The position numbers were made by a program, and so were the translations under genes. Positions 15,085 through 23,379 of a stretch of DNA of 35,722 bases are shown here, one piece after another. This DNA comes from Celeribacter halophilus (GTDB taxonomy: Bacteria; Pseudomonadota; Alphaproteobacteria; Rhodobacterales; Rhodobacteraceae): NCBI RefSeq assembly GCF_900114135.1, contig NZ_FORY01000022.1, positions 1-35,722 of the forward strand, read 5' to 3'. Below the pieces are notes generated by a model. That model saw only the letters and a program-made list of their open reading frames with translations. It was not told the origin of the DNA and ran no database searches. How positions within the stretch are numbered: the first letter of the stretch is position 1; each line of letters starts with the position of its first letter.

Positions 15085-15204
15085 ACAACAGCGGCGCTGT
15101 CGGGAGTTCCCGAAGCTCCACCGAGAAAGATCGACGGGCCGCGCGCCCGTTTTTTTGTGCCCTGATGCAGGGTGCCCGTGAATCTTACCGAAAGAGGCCC
15201 TTCA
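15085..15204 (+). promoter_or_regulatory. rimP operon leader region with hairpins
   Basis: The 120 bases between the putative start site and rimP hold several hairpins: ACAGC/GCTGT, CGGGA/TCCCG (12-base palindrome CGGGAGTTCCCG), an intrinsic terminator (15134-15156), then CCCTG-ATG-CAGGG. A terminator inside a leader, ahead of the gene, suggests regulated read-through. A rimP leader RNA is known in other proteobacteria, but I cannot show that this is the same element. Confidence 0.45.
15134..15156 (+). terminator. Intrinsic terminator upstream of rimP
   Basis: Stem ACGGGC/GCCCGT with loop CGCGC, followed by seven T residues. It may end the pip transcript, attenuate the rimP operon, or both. 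Confidence 0.8.
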
Positions 15205-15792
15205 ATGTCGGACCTGATTGCAAAAACCGCGATCGACCGCCGCATGGCGGAAATCGTCGGCCCTGTCATCGAAGGGATGGGGTTTGAACTCGTGCGTATC
15301 CGTCTCATGACGTCGACAAAGTCGAAGACGTTGCAGATCATGGCCGAACGTCCCGCAGGCGGGATCGAGGTTGACGAATGTGCCGAGATTTCTACGGCTG
15401 TTTCTGCTATTCTGGATGTCGAAGACCCGATCGAAGACGAATATACGCTCGAAGTATCCAGCCCGGGTATCGACCGGCCCCTGACCCGTCTGAAGGATTT
15501 CCAAACCTTCGAGGGCCATGAGGTCAAGATCGAGACAACAGAGATGATCGACGGTCGCCGTCGCTTCAAAGGCCAGTTGGCCGGTGTTGAGGGTGATGAT
15601 GTTCTGATCACGATAGAAGAAGGTGGTGAGGACGTGACCATCGGACTGAATTTTGACTGGCTGTCAGACGCCAAACTTGTGCTGACCGACGAGCTGATCC
15701 GCGAAATGCTGCGCCAGAGGAAAACCGATGGTGCAATTGACGAAAACCAATTTGACGAAATCCAGACCGACGACGGGTCTTCAGAGGATTGA
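15205..15792 (+). CDS. rimP: Ribosome maturation factor RimP
   Basis: 195 residues. RimP helps assemble the 30S subunit. Recognisable parts are [17 protein letters not shown], the [16 protein letters not shown] helix, [20 protein letters not shown] (the family signature) and a C-terminal Sm-like domain ending in [14 protein letters not shown]. An acidic tail (DDGSSED) follows. ATG 15205, with AAAGAGG upstream, is preferred over the longer frame from 15172. It is followed 14 bases later by nusA. Confidence 0.95.
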   Translation: MSDLIAKTAIDRRMAEIVGPVIEGMGFELVRIRLMTSTKSKTLQIMAERPAGGIEVDECAEISTAVSAILDVEDPIEDEYTLEVSSPGIDRPLTRLKDFQTFEGHEVKIETTEMIDGRRRFKGQLAGVEGDDVLITIEEGGEDVTIGLNFDWLSDAKLVLTDELIREMLRQRKTDGAIDENQFDEIQTDDGSSED

Positions 15793-15806
15793 GAGAGGAC
15801 TGAGTA

Positions 15807-17426
15807 ATGGCAATCACCTCTGCAAACCAGCTTGAGCTGTTGCAAACCGCCGAGGCCGTGGCCCGCGAGAAAATGATCGACCCCGAACTGGTGGTCGAGG
15901 CGATGGAAGAATCGCTGGCCCGCGCGGCAAAGTCGCGCTACGGGGCGGAAATGGACATTCGTGTCTCTATCGACCGCAAGACCGGACGGGCAACATTTAC
16001 CCGTGTGCGCACTGTGGTCGAGGATGAAGAGCTTGAAAATTATCAGGCCGAGCTGACCGTGGAGCAGGCCAAGCAATATCTGGCAGACCCGCAAATCGGC
16101 GACGAGATCAAGGACGAGGTTCCCCCTGTGGAGCTTGGCCGGATCGCTGCGCAATCCGCGAAGCAGGTGATTTTGCAGAAGGTGCGCGAAGCCGAACGTG
16201 ATCGTCAGTTCGAAGAATTCAAAGACCGCGTTGGCACAATCATCAACGGTGTTGTGAAGCGCGAGGAATATGGCAACGTGATCGTCGATATCGGTCGTGG
16301 CGAAGGTATCCTGCGCCGCAACGAGAAGATCGGACGCGAAGCTTATCGCCCGAATGATCGCATCCGCTGCTTTATCAAGGACGTGCGCCGCGAAGCCCGT
16401 GGTCCGCAGGTATTCCTGTCCCGCACCGCGCCGGAGTTCATGGCCGAGCTGTTCAAAATGGAAGTGCCGGAAATCTATGACGGCATTATCGAGATCAAGG
16501 CCGTGGCCCGTGATCCGGGATCGCGCGCAAAGATCGCTGTAATTTCCTATGACGGTTCCATCGACCCTGTCGGGGCCTGTGTCGGTATGCGTGGTTCGCG
16601 TGTGCAGGCTGTGGTCAACGAATTGCAGGGTGAGAAAATCGACATCATTCCGTGGAATGATGACCAGCCGACATTCCTTGTGAATGCGCTGCAACCTGCC
16701 GAGGTCACGAAAGTGGTGCTCGACGAGGATGCAGGTAAAATCGAGGTTGTGGTGCCGGACGAGCAACTGTCGCTCGCCATCGGTCGTCGTGGTCAGAACG
16801 TGCGTCTGGCCAGCCAGTTGACTGGTCTCGACATCGACATTCTCACCGAGGCCGAAGAATCCGAGCGTCGTCAGAAAGAATTTGCGGCTCGCACGCAACT
16901 CTTCATGGACAGCCTTGATCTGGATGAATTCTTTGCCCAGCTTCTGGTCTCCGAAGGCTTCACCAATCTCGAAGAGGTGGCCTATGTCGATGTGGACGAG
17001 CTTCTGGTCATTGACGGTGTTGACGAAGGCACTGCCACCGAGTTGCAGGCCCGTGCCCGCGATGTGCTCGAAGCGGCGCAACGTAAGGCGCTTGAGCATG
17101 CCCGCGAGTTGGGTGTGGAAGATAGCCTGGTTGACTTTGAAGGCCTGACACCCCAGATGATTGAGGCACTGGCCGAGGACGGTGTGAAATCGCTCGAAGA
17201 TTTCGCAACCTGTGCCGACTGGGAACTTGCCGGTGGCTGGACAACGGTGAATGGCGAACGTGTTAAGGACGATGGTGTCCTCGAAAAGTTCGACATGTCC
17301 CTCGAAGAAGCTCAGAATCTGGTGATGACAGCGCGTATTCAGCTTGGCTGGGTTGACCCGTCCGATCTTGAAACGAAAGAAGAAGCCACGGAAGCTGATG
17401 TGGCTGTAGAAGGAAGCGAGGCCTGA
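15807..17426 (+). CDS. nusA: Transcription termination/antitermination protein NusA
   Basis: 539 residues. NusA binds RNA polymerase and nascent RNA to control pausing, termination and antitermination. Domains in order are the N-terminal polymerase-binding region (1-125), the S1 domain (about 130-200, starting DRVGTIINGVVKREEYGNVIVDIG), two KH domains (about 200-345, with VGACVGMRGSRVQAV and LAIGRRGQNVRLA), and a C-terminal part with helix-hairpin-helix-like repeats and an acidic tail. An in-operon hairpin covers its stop codon. Confidence 0.97.
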   Translation: MAITSANQLELLQTAEAVAREKMIDPELVVEAMEESLARAAKSRYGAEMDIRVSIDRKTGRATFTRVRTVVEDEELENYQAELTVEQAKQYLADPQIGDEIKDEVPPVELGRIAAQSAKQVILQKVREAERDRQFEEFKDRVGTIINGVVKREEYGNVIVDIGRGEGILRRNEKIGREAYRPNDRIRCFIKDVRREARGPQVFLSRTAPEFMAELFKMEVPEIYDGIIEIKAVARDPGSRAKIAVISYDGSIDPVGACVGMRGSRVQAVVNELQGEKIDIIPWNDDQPTFLVNALQPAEVTKVVLDEDAGKIEVVVPDEQLSLAIGRRGQNVRLASQLTGLDIDILTEAEESERRQKEFAARTQLFMDSLDLDEFFAQLLVSEGFTNLEEVAYVDVDELLVIDGVDEGTATELQARARDVLEAAQRKALEHARELGVEDSLVDFEGLTPQMIEALAEDGVKSLEDFATCADWELAGGWTTVNGERVKDDGVLEKFDMSLEEAQNLVMTARIQLGWVDPSDLETKEEATEADVAVEGSEA

Positions 17427-17437
17427 TTTTCAGGCCT
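17419..17437 (+). other. Hairpin over the nusA stop codon
   Basis: AGGCCTG-ATTTT-CAGGCCT, a 7-base stem with no T-run after it, so it is not a classical terminator. It lies 17 bases before the ylxR start and may affect mRNA stability or coupling. Confidence 0.45.
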
Positions 17438-17454
17438 TGCCCAAAAGGTGATTG

Positions 17455-18087
17455 ATGACCCGAGGTGGTATGGTGAAAACAAAGGATGAAGCGGAGCGGC
17501 GCTGTATTGTGTCGCGCGAGGCCGAGCCCAAGCGCGGTCTCATCCGTTTTGTTGTTTCGCCCGACGGTCTTTTGGTTCCTGATCTGGCAGAAAAACTGCC
17601 GGGTCGTGGAATCTGGGTCAGTGCAGATCGTGCTGTTTTGGAAGAGGCTTTGAAGAAAAAGCTCTTTTCCAAGGCCGCGCGCACTCAGGTGACTGTGCCT
17701 GACGATTTTGTAAACCTGATTGAGGCCGGTCTGGCTGATCGGGTTGTGCATCTCATATCTATGGCACGAAAAGCCGGACATGCGGTGTGTGGATTTGAAA
17801 AGGTCAAGAGCTGGCTGTCTGATGGACGTGCTAAAGTCCTGCTTCAGGCATCCGATGGCTCTGAACGCGGTAAAGGCAAACTCTGGACACCCGAGGGGGG
17901 CCGTTGGTTCGGTCATCTGACGAGTTCCGAATTGGGTTTGGCTTTTGGCCGCGAAAGTGTGATACATGGCGCGCTCGCTGGTGGCGGACTCTCAACACGT
18001 GTTGTAGATGATGCCAACCGCCTTATGGGCGTGCGTGAGACAATCGGTGGAGAGGGCTCCACCGGGAAGGGTAAGACGACGAAATGA
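17455..18087 (+). CDS. YlxR-family RNA-binding protein with C-terminal L7Ae-like domain
   Basis: 210 residues. The N-terminal DUF448/YlxR domain (about 10-85) shows [20 protein letters not shown] and LPGRGIWVS. The part from [22 protein letters not shown] to VLLQASDGS (about 100-145) looks like the L7Ae/YlxQ fold, which in Bacillus is a separate gene next to ylxR. This fused form is usual in alphaproteobacteria. YlxR in Firmicutes binds RNase P RNA (RnpM); that role is not proven here. The frame also has a TTG at 17452; the ATG at 17455 with AAGG 6 bases upstream is preferred. The stop overlaps infB (ATGA). Confidence 0.88.
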   Translation: MTRGGMVKTKDEAERRCIVSREAEPKRGLIRFVVSPDGLLVPDLAEKLPGRGIWVSADRAVLEEALKKKLFSKAARTQVTVPDDFVNLIEAGLADRVVHLISMARKAGHAVCGFEKVKSWLSDGRAKVLLQASDGSERGKGKLWTPEGGRWFGHLTSSELGLAFGRESVIHGALAGGGLSTRVVDDANRLMGVRETIGGEGSTGKGKTTK

Positions 18088-20612
18088 GCGATACAGACGG
18101 CAAAAAAACCCTCGGCCTTCGTGGTGGTTCCGGTTCGGTGAAGCAAAGCTTCTCCCACGGACGCACGAAGAATGTCGTGGTTGAAACCAAACGCAAACGT
18201 GTTGTGGTGCCGAAGCCGGGTGGCGCGAAATCGTCTTCCGGCGGCAACGCGGCGCTGGGCAATCCATCAAGACGTCCCGCAGGCATTTCCGATGCCGAGA
18301 TGGAGCGTCGGATGAAAGCTCTGGCGGCAGCGAAAGCAGCCGAGGCAGATGAAGCGAAAAAACGTGCGGCTGAGGAAAAGGCGCGCGAAGAAGAGCGGCA
18401 ACGCCGTCGTCGCGAAATCGAAGAAAAAGCGCGCGAAGAAGCCGAGCGTGTAGCTGCCTTGAAAGCCAAGGAAGAAGAAGAGGCGCGCGCGAAGAAAGAA
18501 GCCGAAGAGGCGAAAAAGCGCGAAGCCGAAGCTCGGAAGAAACCTGCGGCGGCTCCGGCTCCTGCGGCGCAAAAGGTTGACGATGATCCTGCGGCTGCTC
18601 AGGCGGCGTTGCAAAAGCAACAGGAACGCGGTGGCCGCACGGCAACCCCGTCCCGCGGGCGTGAACGTGAAAACGAAAACCGCACAGCGCGCAGCAAGGG
18701 TGGTGACAACCGCCGTTCCGGCAAGCTGACGGTAAATCAGGCGCTGACAGGCGGCGAAGGCGGGCGTCATCGCTCCATGGCCGCAATGAAGCGTAAACAA
18801 GAGCGCATGCGCCAAAAGGCGATGGGCGGCAATGAGCAACGCGAAAAGGTTGTGCGCGACGTTCAGGTTCCGGAAACCATCGTTGTTTCCGAACTGGCGA
18901 ACCGTATGGCCGAACGTGTGGCTGATGTGGTCAAATCACTCATGAAAATGGGCATGATGGTCACGCAGAACCAGTCCATTGATGCCGATACTGCCGAACT
19001 GATCGTCGAAGAATTCGGCCACCGCATTCAGCGTGTGTCTGATTCCGACGTTGAGGATGTGATCCAGCAGGTCGAAGATGCGCCGGAAACGATGCAACCG
19101 CGTCCGCCGGTAGTCACGATCATGGGCCACGTTGACCACGGTAAAACCTCTTTGCTTGATGCGATTCGCCACGCGAATGTGACCTCTGGCGAAGCGGGCG
19201 GGATCACGCAGCACATCGGTGCCTATCAGGTGAAAACGGAATCCGGTGCGGTTCTGTCCTTCCTCGATACACCCGGCCACGCGGCCTTCACTTCCATGCG
19301 GTCTCGCGGGGCTCAGGTGACGGACATTGTGGTGCTGGTTGTGGCTGCCGACGACTCGGTCATGCCGCAAACGATCGAAGCGATTCACCACGCCAAAGCG
19401 GCGGATGTTCCGATGATCGTCGCGATCAACAAATGTGACAAGCCGGACGCGGACCCGATGAAGGTGCGCACGGAGTTGTTGCAGCATGAAGTGATCGTCG
19501 AGGAAATGTCTGGTGATGTGCAGGACGTCGAAGTGTCTGCCAAAACCGGTATGGGGCTTGATTCCCTGCTCGAATCCATTGCGCTTCAGGCTGAAATTCT
19601 CGAACTGAAGGCGAACCCGGATCGGGCCGCCGAAGGTGCCGTGATTGAAGCCCAGCTTGATGTCGGGCGTGGGCCGGTTGCGACCGTTCTTGTTCAGAAG
19701 GGGACGCTCAAGCGTGGCGATATCTTTGTTGTGGGCGAGCAGTGGGGTAAGGTCCGTGCGCTTGTGAACGACAAGGGGGATCGCGTCGAAGAAGCTGGTC
19801 CTTCCGTTCCTGTCGAAGTTCTGGGTCTCAACGGGACACCGGAAGCAGGCGACGTTCTGAACGTGGTCGAGACAGAGGCGCAAGCTCGCGAGATTGCCGA
19901 ATACCGTGAACAGGCAGCGAAAGACAAACGCGCTGCTGCCGGTGCTGCGACAACGCTGGATCAGCTTCTGGCGAAGGCCAAAGCCGACGAAACCGTTGCC
20001 GAGCTTCCGATCCTCGTGAAAGCGGATGTGCAAGGTTCTGCCGAAGCCATCGTTCAGGCGATGGAGAAAATCGGCAACGACGAAGTCCGCGTGCGGGTCC
20101 TTCACTACGGTGTGGGTGCCATCACGGAATCCGATATTGGTCTGGCCGAAGCTTCGGGCGCGCCTGTGATCGGCTTTAACGTGCGTGCAAATGCACCGGC
20201 TCGGAACTCTGCGAACCAGAAGGGCGTCGAAATTCGCTACTACTCCGTGATCTACGATCTCGTGGATGATGTGAAAGCGGCGGCTTCGGGTCTTCTCTCT
20301 GCGGAAATCCGCGAAAACTTCATCGGTTACGCCGAGATCCGCGAAGTCTTCAAAGTATCGGGTGTTGGTAAAGTCGCCGGTTGTCTCGTTACCGAAGGCG
20401 TTGCCCGCCGTTCTGCCGGAGTTCGCCTCCTGCGTGACGATGTGGTGATCCACGAAGGCACACTGAAAACGCTCAAGCGCTTCAAAGACGAAGTCAAAGA
20501 GGTTCAGTCCGGTCAGGAATGCGGTATGGCATTCGAGAACTATGACGATATCCGTCCGGGCGATGTGATCGAGATTTTCGAACGCGAAGAAGTGGAACGT
20601 CAACTCGACTGA
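18084..20612 (+). CDS. infB: Translation initiation factor IF-2
   Basis: 842 residues. IF-2 is the GTPase that brings initiator tRNA to the 30S subunit and promotes subunit joining. The N-terminus has the [20 protein letters not shown] alphaproteobacterial element. A long highly charged Lys/Glu/Arg/Ala helix follows (about 70-170). The G domain has [14 protein letters not shown] (about 347-360), [12 protein letters not shown] and NKCDKPDAD. Domains II-IV end with a typical [14 protein letters not shown]. It overlaps ylxR by 4 bases and is the last gene of the operon, followed by a strong terminator. Confidence 0.97.
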   Translation: MSDTDGKKTLGLRGGSGSVKQSFSHGRTKNVVVETKRKRVVVPKPGGAKSSSGGNAALGNPSRRPAGISDAEMERRMKALAAAKAAEADEAKKRAAEEKAREEERQRRRREIEEKAREEAERVAALKAKEEEEARAKKEAEEAKKREAEARKKPAAAPAPAAQKVDDDPAAAQAALQKQQERGGRTATPSRGRERENENRTARSKGGDNRRSGKLTVNQALTGGEGGRHRSMAAMKRKQERMRQKAMGGNEQREKVVRDVQVPETIVVSELANRMAERVADVVKSLMKMGMMVTQNQSIDADTAELIVEEFGHRIQRVSDSDVEDVIQQVEDAPETMQPRPPVVTIMGHVDHGKTSLLDAIRHANVTSGEAGGITQHIGAYQVKTESGAVLSFLDTPGHAAFTSMRSRGAQVTDIVVLVVAADDSVMPQTIEAIHHAKAADVPMIVAINKCDKPDADPMKVRTELLQHEVIVEEMSGDVQDVEVSAKTGMGLDSLLESIALQAEILELKANPDRAAEGAVIEAQLDVGRGPVATVLVQKGTLKRGDIFVVGEQWGKVRALVNDKGDRVEEAGPSVPVEVLGLNGTPEAGDVLNVVETEAQAREIAEYREQAAKDKRAAAGAATTLDQLLAKAKADETVAELPILVKADVQGSAEAIVQAMEKIGNDEVRVRVLHYGVGAITESDIGLAEASGAPVIGFNVRANAPARNSANQKGVEIRYYSVIYDLVDDVKAAASGLLSAEIRENFIGYAEIREVFKVSGVGKVAGCLVTEGVARRSAGVRLLRDDVVIHEGTLKTLKRFKDEVKEVQSGQECGMAFENYDDIRPGDVIEIFEREEVERQLD

Positions 20613-20636
20613 GTTTGATCGTTTTGACAAATACAG

Positions 20637-20666
20637 AAAAGGCGGGCCAAAGAGCCCGCCTTTTTT
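20637..20666 (+). terminator. Intrinsic terminator after infB
   Basis: Stem AAAAGGCGGGC/GCCCGCCTTTT, loop CAAAGA, then two more T residues. The opposite strand also ends in TTTT, so it could serve the converging mutT transcript too. Confidence 0.88.
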
Positions 20667-20687
20667 ATGTGAATTTGCTGCGCTGTC

Positions 20688-21086
20688 TTAAAGAAGATCG
20701 CGAAGAATCGGGATCAAGGGAATGTCTGCCGGTGGCATGGGATAGTCTCGCAGATCGCGCGCTTTCACCCATTTCAGCACTTGCCCTTCGCGAGGGACAG
20801 GGACGCCATTCCATTTGCGACAGGCAAACAGGGGCATCATGAGGTGGAAGTCATCGTAGCTGTGCGAGGCAAAGGTCAGCGGCGCAAGACAGGAATCCCA
20901 TGTCTCGATCCCCAGCTCTTCATGCAATTCGCGGACCAAAGCGGCCTCGGGCGTTTCACCAGCTTCCAGCTTGCCTCCGGGAAATTCCCAGAGGCCAGCC
21001 ATAGATTTTCCTTCAGGACGCTGCGCGAGAAGCACACGCCCCTCCACATCAATCAGCGCAATCGCAGAGACGAGAACGAGCTTCAC
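20688..21086 (-). CDS. mutT: 8-oxo-dGTP diphosphatase (MutT-type Nudix hydrolase)
   Basis: 132 residues, the length of MutT. The Nudix box GGKLEAGETPEAALVRELHE continuing ELGI is intact, preceded by AGLWEFP, which is typical of MutT enzymes that remove 8-oxo-dGTP from the nucleotide pool. Its start overlaps the end of argJ by 4 bases (ATGA), so it is the last gene of the parvulin-argJ-mutT operon. Confidence 0.9.
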   Translation of the reverse strand: MKLVLVSAIALIDVEGRVLLAQRPEGKSMAGLWEFPGGKLEAGETPEAALVRELHEELGIETWDSCLAPLTFASHSYDDFHLMMPLFACRKWNGVPVPREGQVLKWVKARDLRDYPMPPADIPLIPILRDLL

Positions 21087-22330
21087 GAGCGGTAGTCCGC
21101 GTTGATGGCGATATAGCCGTGGGTGAGATCACAGGACCAGACGGTTGCTGTGCCGTTATCCAGCCCCAAATCTACGCGAATGACGATCTCGTCATTCTTC
21201 ATATAAGCGGCTCCGGCCTCTTCCGTATAGGACGGGGCGACCCAGCCATTTTCGGCGACAAGAATATCTCCGAACCAGATCGTGAGCCGGTCGCGTTCTG
21301 CGCGCTCACCGGATTTCCCCACCGCCATAACAACACGGCCCCAGTTTGGATCTTCGCCTGCCACGGCAGTTTTCACCAGCGGCGAATTGGCAATAGCCAT
21401 CGCTACGCGATGCGCGGGCCCATCTGCATTGGCGCCAGTCACCTGCACTTCAATCAGTTTGGTTGCACCTTCACCATCTCGTGCGATCTGGATCGCGAGG
21501 TCTTTCATGACGGCATGCAGCGCGTCGCGGAAGGGGCGCACACGCGGATCGGCGAAATCGGTGATCGGGGCCATATCGGCCTTGCCCGTCGCGGCAACCA
21601 ACACCGTATCGGAGGTGGAGGTGTCGCCATCAACGGTCACACAGTTGAAGGTCTTTGCGTTGTCGAGCCAGAGGCACTGTTGCAGCACATCGCGAGAAAT
21701 CGCGGCATCCGTGAAAATATAGGAGAGCATGGTCGCCATATCAGGAGCAATCATGCCGGAGCCTTTGGCGAAACCGGCGATTTTGATCGTGGTCCCGTCA
21801 AGGTCGATGGTTCTGGTGGAGCCTTTGGGAAAGGTGTCCGTGGTCATAATCGCACGCGCCGCCATCTCCATGGCATCGGGCGTGAGTGCGGATTTCAGAT
21901 CAGGGACTTTAGCGGTGATGCGCTCCCATTTGATGGGCTCGCCAATCACACCGGTGGAGGCGGTGAAGACGCGATTCACATCGATCTCCAACTCGTCCGC
22001 CACGGCCTGAGTGATCTTTGCGACCGAGTCAAAACCGCTCTTGCCGGTAAAGGCGTTGGAGTTCCCCGAGTTCACGAGAATGGCGGCCTTGCCGGGCAGA
22101 TCTTGTGTGATCTTGTCCTGACAATCCAGAACCGCAGCAGACCGTGTAGAGGAGCGGGTAAAGACGCCCGCGATGGCAGAGCCTTCGCAAAGCTCGGCCA
22201 ACATGACATCCGTGCGCCCCGAATAGCGCACCCCTGCTTCCAGCGCGGCAAAGCGCACGCCGTCGATCACAGGTAGATCGGGAAAGCCCTCTTTCGGAGC
22301 GAGCGGAGAAACATGTTCGATTTTAGCCAT
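21083..22330 (-). CDS. argJ: Bifunctional glutamate N-acetyltransferase / N-acetylglutamate synthase
   Basis: 415 residues. ArgJ recycles the acetyl group in arginine biosynthesis (acetylornithine to glutamate) and can make N-acetylglutamate. The motif TASTGVIGEP (about 123-132) and the self-cleavage site GSGMIAPDMATML with the conserved Thr200 are present, so the precursor should be cut into alpha and beta chains. The end ATVWSCDLTHGYIAINADYRS is typical. AAGGA lies 8 bases before the ATG. It lies between the parvulin gene (26 bases upstream) and mutT. Confidence 0.96.
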   Translation of the reverse strand: MAKIEHVSPLAPKEGFPDLPVIDGVRFAALEAGVRYSGRTDVMLAELCEGSAIAGVFTRSSTRSAAVLDCQDKITQDLPGKAAILVNSGNSNAFTGKSGFDSVAKITQAVADELEIDVNRVFTASTGVIGEPIKWERITAKVPDLKSALTPDAMEMAARAIMTTDTFPKGSTRTIDLDGTTIKIAGFAKGSGMIAPDMATMLSYIFTDAAISRDVLQQCLWLDNAKTFNCVTVDGDTSTSDTVLVAATGKADMAPITDFADPRVRPFRDALHAVMKDLAIQIARDGEGATKLIEVQVTGANADGPAHRVAMAIANSPLVKTAVAGEDPNWGRVVMAVGKSGERAERDRLTIWFGDILVAENGWVAPSYTEEAGAAYMKNDEIVIRVDLGLDNGTATVWSCDLTHGYIAINADYRS

Positions 22331-22356
22331 CGTTGGCGTCCTTACATTGGCTGTGA

Positions 22357-23199
22357 TTAATCGGCGAGAAGGTCGTCCATCCGCAGAGCGGCAGGATCAA
22401 TATCTTCGACCAATTCGACGTTACCATCGGTCTTGAGGGCTTCAAGAGCTTCGGTGATTGCTGCGTCCTGAATTTCAGCGGTCAGTTCATCACGCACTTC
22501 TTCAAGTTCCGGCGCAGAAGACAGGCGGGTTTCCATCAGCTTGATCACATGCCAGCCGAATTGCGTCTGCACGGGGGCGGACACGGTGCCTTCTTCCATC
22601 CCGACAACGGCTTCTTCAAAAGGCGCGACCATCATGCCGACGCCGAACCAGCCGAGATCACCACCATTCGGGCCGGACGGACCTGTGGATTTTTCGCGTG
22701 CAAGCTCTGCGAAGTCGGCACCTTCGTCGAGTTCTTTGATGATCTCGTTTGCTTCCTCTTCGGTTTCGACGAGAATATGCGCGGCATGATATTCGCGGCC
22801 AGGCTCGAATTCCGCATATTTGGCGTCATAGGCGGCTTTCAGGCTGTCGTCCGTCACTGCTTCCGTTGCGATGGTTTCGAGTTGATGACCCGCGATGAGC
22901 ACGCGTTTTTCGTTGTCGAGCTGGAGTTCCAGCGCCTTGGTGACATCACCGGCGGCCTGTTTGAGCAGTTCCTGCTGCACAATCTGGTTCACAATCCCGT
23001 CATAAAGCTGCTCGTCAGGCAGGCTTTGATACTGCGCGGGCAGGGATTGGCGCGCTGCGATCAGGTGGCCGAGGGTGATTTCCGTGCCGTTCACCGTCGC
23101 AACAACGGTTTCAGAGGACATATCCTCTGCGAATACGGGGGATGTGGTCGCAAATGCGAGGGAAACCAGCATAGCAGTTGCGGAAAAACGGTATTTCAT
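22357..23199 (-). CDS. Exported parvulin-type peptidyl-prolyl cis-trans isomerase
   Basis: 280 residues. An N-terminal signal peptide (MKYRFSATAMLVSLAFATTSPVFA) points to the periplasm. The parvulin domain lies at about 135-225: YHAAHILVETEEEANEI, FAELAREKSTGPSGPNGGDLGWFG, and FGWHVIKLMETR. Helical regions on both sides resemble PrsA/SurA-type folding factors. A longer frame starts at 23247; ATG 23199 with AAGGA 8 bases upstream puts the signal sequence first. It is the first gene of the operon and divergent from secA, a fitting pair of export ATPase and periplasmic folding factor. Confidence 0.92.
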   Translation of the reverse strand: MKYRFSATAMLVSLAFATTSPVFAEDMSSETVVATVNGTEITLGHLIAARQSLPAQYQSLPDEQLYDGIVNQIVQQELLKQAAGDVTKALELQLDNEKRVLIAGHQLETIATEAVTDDSLKAAYDAKYAEFEPGREYHAAHILVETEEEANEIIKELDEGADFAELAREKSTGPSGPNGGDLGWFGVGMMVAPFEEAVVGMEEGTVSAPVQTQFGWHVIKLMETRLSSAPELEEVRDELTAEIQDAAITEALEALKTDGNVELVEDIDPAALRMDDLLAD

Positions 23200-23240
23200 G
23201 GAGAAAATCCTTCCTGTCGGCACCATTCCGAGGCGCGACG

Positions 23241-23269
23241 TTGACACTTATGGTATGGCCCCTTACATC
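23241..23269 (+). promoter_or_regulatory. Possible sigma-70-type promoter for secA
   Basis: TTGACA (23241-23246), 17 bases, TACATC (23264-23269). Transcription would start near 23276, giving a leader of about 100 bases before secA. Confidence 0.45.
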
Positions 23270-23379
23270 GCCTTAGGTCACTGAAGAGGAGCCTTCATGC
23301 CCGTTTCTATGGGGAGAGAGGCAGCGGGGCAATCCCTCCTCTCACACGATCCTGTCAGGACGCATCGAGCGGAGAAAAT

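Noticed and set aside
15160-15172. CCCTG-ATG-CAGGG hairpin downstream of the rimP-leader terminator
   Set aside because: Short stem that could occur by chance; mentioned only as part of the leader.
14931-17099. 722-codon open frame antisense to nusA and rimP
   Set aside because: Same reason; it also runs across the rimP leader and into pip, which no real gene would do here.
18936-20630. 564-codon open frame antisense to infB, and similar frames opposite dnaK and hemH
   Set aside because: All lie opposite strongly conserved genes, have low-complexity or unrecognisable products and lack initiation signals.
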